This document shows positions 16,400-18,917 of a stretch of DNA of 18,917 nucleotides, one piece after another. Positions within the stretch are counted from its first letter, which is position 1. Every line of letters begins with the position of its first letter. Position numbers and translations under genes: made by a program. This DNA is from Candidatus Thorarchaeota archaeon SMTZ1-83 (GTDB taxonomy: Archaea; Asgardarchaeota; Thorarchaeia; Thorarchaeales; Thorarchaeaceae), in contig LRSK01000114.1 of the NCBI GenBank assembly GCA_001563325.1, forward strand, positions 1-18,917, read 5' to 3'. The notes beneath the pieces are model-generated. The model ran no database searches and had not been told where the DNA came from. It saw only the letters and a list, made by a program, of their open reading frames with translations.

Positions 16400-17577
16400 T
16401 GAAGACGGAACTAATGAGTGCAAACTATGCAGCGGCCCGCGCCGTTGTATCTGCTCGGGTCGAAGTCGTTGCCGCATACCCTATCACACCCGCTACAACG
16501 GTGCCAGAGCAGGTTGCGCTGCTATATGAGGATGGAGTATACAAGGGTGAGTTCATTCGTGTAGAGTCAGAGCACTCAGCCATCTTTGCATGTGTTGGAG
16601 CCAGTTCGACAGGTGCGAGGACGTTCACTGCGACCTCTTCGAACGGCCTTCTTCTGATGGCCGAAGGAATTCACTGGGCCGCCGCTGCAAGGCTCCCCAT
16701 TGTTGTGAACAATATCAACCGGTCTGTTTCACCAAGCTGGAACATCCATGTCACTCACGACGACTCTATGAGCTTCCGTGATGCTGGTTGGATCCAGTTC
16801 TATGCTTCAAGCGTTGATGAGATGTATCATACTGTCATCCAAGCTTTCAAGCTGGGCGAGGATGAGCGAGTCCTGATGCCTGTGATGGTCAACACAGACG
16901 GATTCGTGCTAAGCCACACGCTGTCAACATTCGATTATCTGGAACCAGAAGAGGTTGACAAGTTCCTGCCTGCATACGAGCCACCACATTGGAAGATGGA
17001 CCCTGAGAACCCAGTTTCCCATGGGAACATAGTCTTTCCAGAATACTACCAAGAATTCCGATACGCCATGCATGAAGGCCTTCTCAACGTGCACAAGGTA
17101 TTCGAAGAGGTAGAGCGCGACTACAAGAAGATCTTCGGGAAATACTTTGGAGGACCAATTGACTGCTACAAGTGTGATGATGCCGATGTCATCTTCACTT
17201 CTCAGGGGTCAATGGGTGCAGAAGCCAAAGATGCCATCGACGAATTGAGAGATGAGGGGTACAAAGTAGGCAACGCAAGAATGCGTATGATTCGCCCATT
17301 CCCAGTTGACAAGATGCGCGAATTGGGTTCAAGGGTCAAGGGTATTGCTGCATTTGACAGAGGCGTGTCGTATGGCTTCGGAGGCCATGTTGTGAATGAC
17401 ATCAGAGCCTCGCTCTACCCGACAGAATATCGCCCCTTAATCAAGAGCTACATTGGTGGCCTAGGTGGCCGCGATGTCACCGTTGATGACATCAAACAGA
17501 TTGTCTTGGACACAGTTGGTGCCGTTGAGAGCGGTGAGCTAGGTCCTGAAGAAACCTGGCATGACCTTTTGGAGTGA
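16399..17577 (+). CDS. porA: 2-oxoacid (pyruvate):ferredoxin oxidoreductase alpha subunit (PorA)
   Basis: This is a full-length alpha subunit (392 residues). Diagnostic motifs are AYPITPATTVPE (26-37), the VESEHSA segment with Glu57, TATSSNGLLLMAEG (77-90) and NRSVSPSWNIHVTHDDSMSFRDAGW (107-131), which corresponds to the substrate and thiamine-facing region of PorA. With PorB it forms the thiamine diphosphate site that decarboxylates a 2-oxo acid to acyl-CoA, CO2 and reduced ferredoxin in the cytosol of anaerobes. The ATG overlaps the porD stop by one base and is preceded by a strong purine-rich site (GAGGAGGGTGA). The stop is followed at once by porB. Pyruvate is the likely substrate, but a 2-oxoisovalerate enzyme cannot be excluded by eye. 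Confidence 0.93.
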   Translation: MKTELMSANYAAARAVVSARVEVVAAYPITPATTVPEQVALLYEDGVYKGEFIRVESEHSAIFACVGASSTGARTFTATSSNGLLLMAEGIHWAAAARLPIVVNNINRSVSPSWNIHVTHDDSMSFRDAGWIQFYASSVDEMYHTVIQAFKLGEDERVLMPVMVNTDGFVLSHTLSTFDYLEPEEVDKFLPAYEPPHWKMDPENPVSHGNIVFPEYYQEFRYAMHEGLLNVHKVFEEVERDYKKIFGKYFGGPIDCYKCDDADVIFTSQGSMGAEAKDAIDELRDEGYKVGNARMRMIRPFPVDKMRELGSRVKGIAAFDRGVSYGFGGHVVNDIRASLYPTEYRPLIKSYIGGLGGRDVTVDDIKQIVLDTVGAVESGELGPEETWHDLLE

Positions 17578-17582
17578 TGAGA

Positions 17583-18488
17583 ATGGTAACTACGAAGGAA
17601 CTACCACTGAAGGAATATGTGCTGAAGGGCAATGCCGCTTGTGCGGGCTGCCAAGACATGGTCGCTCTCAGACACGCTCACAAGGCTCTAGAAGGTGATG
17701 TGATTCAGGTCGTTCCGGCATGTTGTACAAGTGTCGTACAATCACTCTGGCCCAAGTCAGGCCTAGGTATCCCTGTCCTAAACACGGCCTTTCCGGCGGC
17801 AGCAGCGACTGCATCAGGAGTGAAGGCTGCTCTGAAGGCGAAGGGAAACGACCATACTCAGGTCATGGTATGGGCTGGAGATGGCGGCACCTTTGACATC
17901 GGCATACAGGCTCTCAGCGGAGCCCTAGAGCGGAGAACAGACTTCCTCTATGTCTGCTACAACAACCAAGTCTACAGCAATACTGGAACTCAGCGGTCGG
18001 GAGCCACTCCCCTTCATGCGCAGACTACCACGACTTGGTATGGCAAGACTGAGCCCGAGAAGATGCTGGACCTCATCGTTGCAGCTCATGAACCAGTCTA
18101 CCAGTTCACGGCAAACTCCTCCTATCCCAGAGATCTCTACGACAAAATCAAGAAGGCAAAGGAATTCGAGGGGCCAAAGTTCGGCCACATCTTCCTTCCA
18201 TGTCCTCAAGCATGGAACTACCCTGTGGAGAAGGGTGTAGAAATCGGGAAGCTGGCAGTCGAAACCGGATATTGGATCATGTGGGAACGTATAGGCGATG
18301 AGTTCATTCTCGGCAGGCACAGCAAGAGATACCAAGACCCTGAGAAGAGGAAGCCAATCGAGGAATTCCTTAAGATGCAGGGGCGATTCTCAATGCTCTT
18401 CAAGCCGAAGCGAAATGAGGCCAAGATAAAAGAGCTCCAAGATTACGTCCAGCACCGATGGGACCTTGTCATGAAGACCTTCACGTAG
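17583..18488 (+). CDS. porB: 2-oxoacid (pyruvate):ferredoxin oxidoreductase beta subunit (PorB)
   Basis: The protein is 301 residues from the ATG at 17583. The thiamine diphosphate motif is intact: GDGG at 99-102 through the Asn pair at 127-128, followed by YSNTGTQRSGATP. Cys20 and Cys23 (CAGC), Cys47/48 (ACCTS) and Cys207 (LPCPQAW) match the usual positions that bind the beta-subunit [4Fe-4S] cluster. The C-terminal sequence about a quarter from the end (ILGRHSKRY onward) is also typical. In-frame GTG at 17574 and ATG at 17577 are alternative starts. I prefer 17583 because GGAGTGAT (from 17571) gives an 8-base spacing. The segment reads NNQVYSNTG where Pyrococcus-type enzymes have DNEAYMNTG, so the substrate pocket may differ slightly. 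It is the last gene of the operon and convergent with the next gene, 15 bases away. Confidence 0.93.
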   Translation: MVTTKELPLKEYVLKGNAACAGCQDMVALRHAHKALEGDVIQVVPACCTSVVQSLWPKSGLGIPVLNTAFPAAAATASGVKAALKAKGNDHTQVMVWAGDGGTFDIGIQALSGALERRTDFLYVCYNNQVYSNTGTQRSGATPLHAQTTTTWYGKTEPEKMLDLIVAAHEPVYQFTANSSYPRDLYDKIKKAKEFEGPKFGHIFLPCPQAWNYPVEKGVEIGKLAVETGYWIMWERIGDEFILGRHSKRYQDPEKRKPIEEFLKMQGRFSMLFKPKRNEAKIKELQDYVQHRWDLVMKTFT

Positions 18489-18503
18489 AGGCCATTAGTC
18501 ATC

Positions 18504-18917
18504 TCAACCGCTTTTTCTTCGGATGAAGACGAAACCACCTGTCATGACTACAGCTGCAACACCGATGCCTCCGAGTGCAACGGTTGTGAAGGGGATGTTA
18601 TACTCGTGAGGGTCTGTGCCAGAGAGATACTCCTGTAGGTTCGTCATGGCGTCTCCATCCGGATCCAGGGATGAATCGTCAGTGAGTGGGTCCAGACCGT
18701 TCTGGACCTCCCAGTGGTCCGGCATTGAGTCTGAGTCAGTATCATTGAGGTTTGGATCTGTCCCCAAAAGGAACTCCTGCAGGTTACTGAGCATGTCTTC
18801 ATCAGGATCCAGCTCAGCGTCATCGGAGAGTGGATCCAGTCCGTTCTCAATCTCCCACGCATCTGTCATTGTATCTTCGTCAGAGTCTGGGTCATTCTCG
18901 TCAGTTCCATAAATCAT
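18504..18917 (-). CDS. thrombospondin-type-3-repeat surface protein with C-terminal TM anchor, C-terminal part, 5' end cut by window
   Basis: The 137 visible residues begin in the middle of a repeat, so the apparent Met at the window edge is probably not the start. They hold acidic Asp-rich repeats with a 48-residue period (NGLDPLSDD ... NGLDPLTDD) and DxDxD-type calcium-binding motifs (NDPDSDEDTM, NDTDSDSMPD, LDPDGDAM), each followed by NLQE and GTDP. This is the TSP3 layout common in secreted archaeal and bacterial proteins. A single hydrophobic helix (TTVALGGIGVAAVVMTGGFV) and a short basic tail FIRRKSG anchor the protein in the membrane with the repeats outside. It is convergent with porB. 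The function depends on the missing N-terminal domains. Confidence 0.85.
   Translation of the reverse strand: MIYGTDENDPDSDEDTMTDAWEIENGLDPLSDDAELDPDEDMLSNLQEFLLGTDPNLNDTDSDSMPDHWEVQNGLDPLTDDSSLDPDGDAMTNLQEYLSGTDPHEYNIPFTTVALGGIGVAAVVMTGGFVFIRRKSG
18508..18520 (+). terminator. T-rich stretch after the por operon
   Basis: CCGCTTTTTCTTC, with five consecutive T, begins about 20 bases past the porB stop. Short T runs are the usual archaeal intrinsic termination signal. It lies within the 3' end of the convergent gene, where it encodes its C-terminal Lys-rich residues, so the position may simply reflect coding. Confidence 0.3.

Noticed and set aside
17925..18335. Minus-strand open frame of 136 codons inside porB
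   Set aside because: porB is unambiguous on the other strand, and this frame has no family features.

Overview
The window looks archaeal and probably comes from an Asgard-type genome (Thorarchaeia-like is my best guess; this is inference, not proof). The reasons are split-subunit 2-oxoacid:ferredoxin oxidoreductase genes, AT-rich TATA-like boxes with short leaders, and very large secreted proteins rich in N-X-S/T sequons. Two of those proteins carry cytosolic domains that read like the longin/roadblock folds abundant in Asgard archaea. There are nine protein-coding genes, two of them cut by the window edges. I see no rRNA, tRNA, insertion sequence or CRISPR array. No gap between genes exceeds about 225 bases.

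Layout: (1) bases 3-572, plus strand, the 3' end of a LarA-family (nickel-dependent lactate racemase-like) gene. (2) Bases 604-15912, a run of five minus-strand genes. Read in the direction of transcription they are a nitrilase-superfamily amidohydrolase (15912-15109), a small DUF2299-like protein (15043-14528), a giant 2810-residue surface protein (14416-5984), its 1604-residue paralogue (5801-987), and a small unknown protein (909-604). (3) Bases 16136-18488, plus strand, a tightly coupled porD-porA-porB operon for a pyruvate-type ferredoxin oxidoreductase. No gamma subunit lies beside it. (4) Bases 18504-18917, minus strand, the C-terminal end of a thrombospondin-type-3-repeat protein with a membrane anchor.

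The centre of interest is the tandem pair of giant proteins. Both have an N-terminal signal or anchor segment, a strongly conserved N-terminal extracellular region, a stack of roughly 95-103-residue beta-sandwich (Ig-like) repeats, one transmembrane helix near the C terminus, a cytosolic longin-like alpha/beta domain and then a winged-helix-like domain. They therefore resemble single-pass receptors or adhesins whose inside end carries domains associated with small-GTPase or trafficking control and with DNA or protein binding. They are colinear, except that the longer one has ten extra closely related repeats inserted at one point, about three more repeats further on, and no acidic Glu/Pro repeat tail. 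I know of no characterised system with this architecture.

The metabolic genes at the right end (ferredoxin oxidoreductase, amidohydrolase) and the LarA-like gene at the left look like ordinary core metabolism of an anaerobic peptide- or organic-acid-using archaeon. They do not obviously work with the surface proteins.
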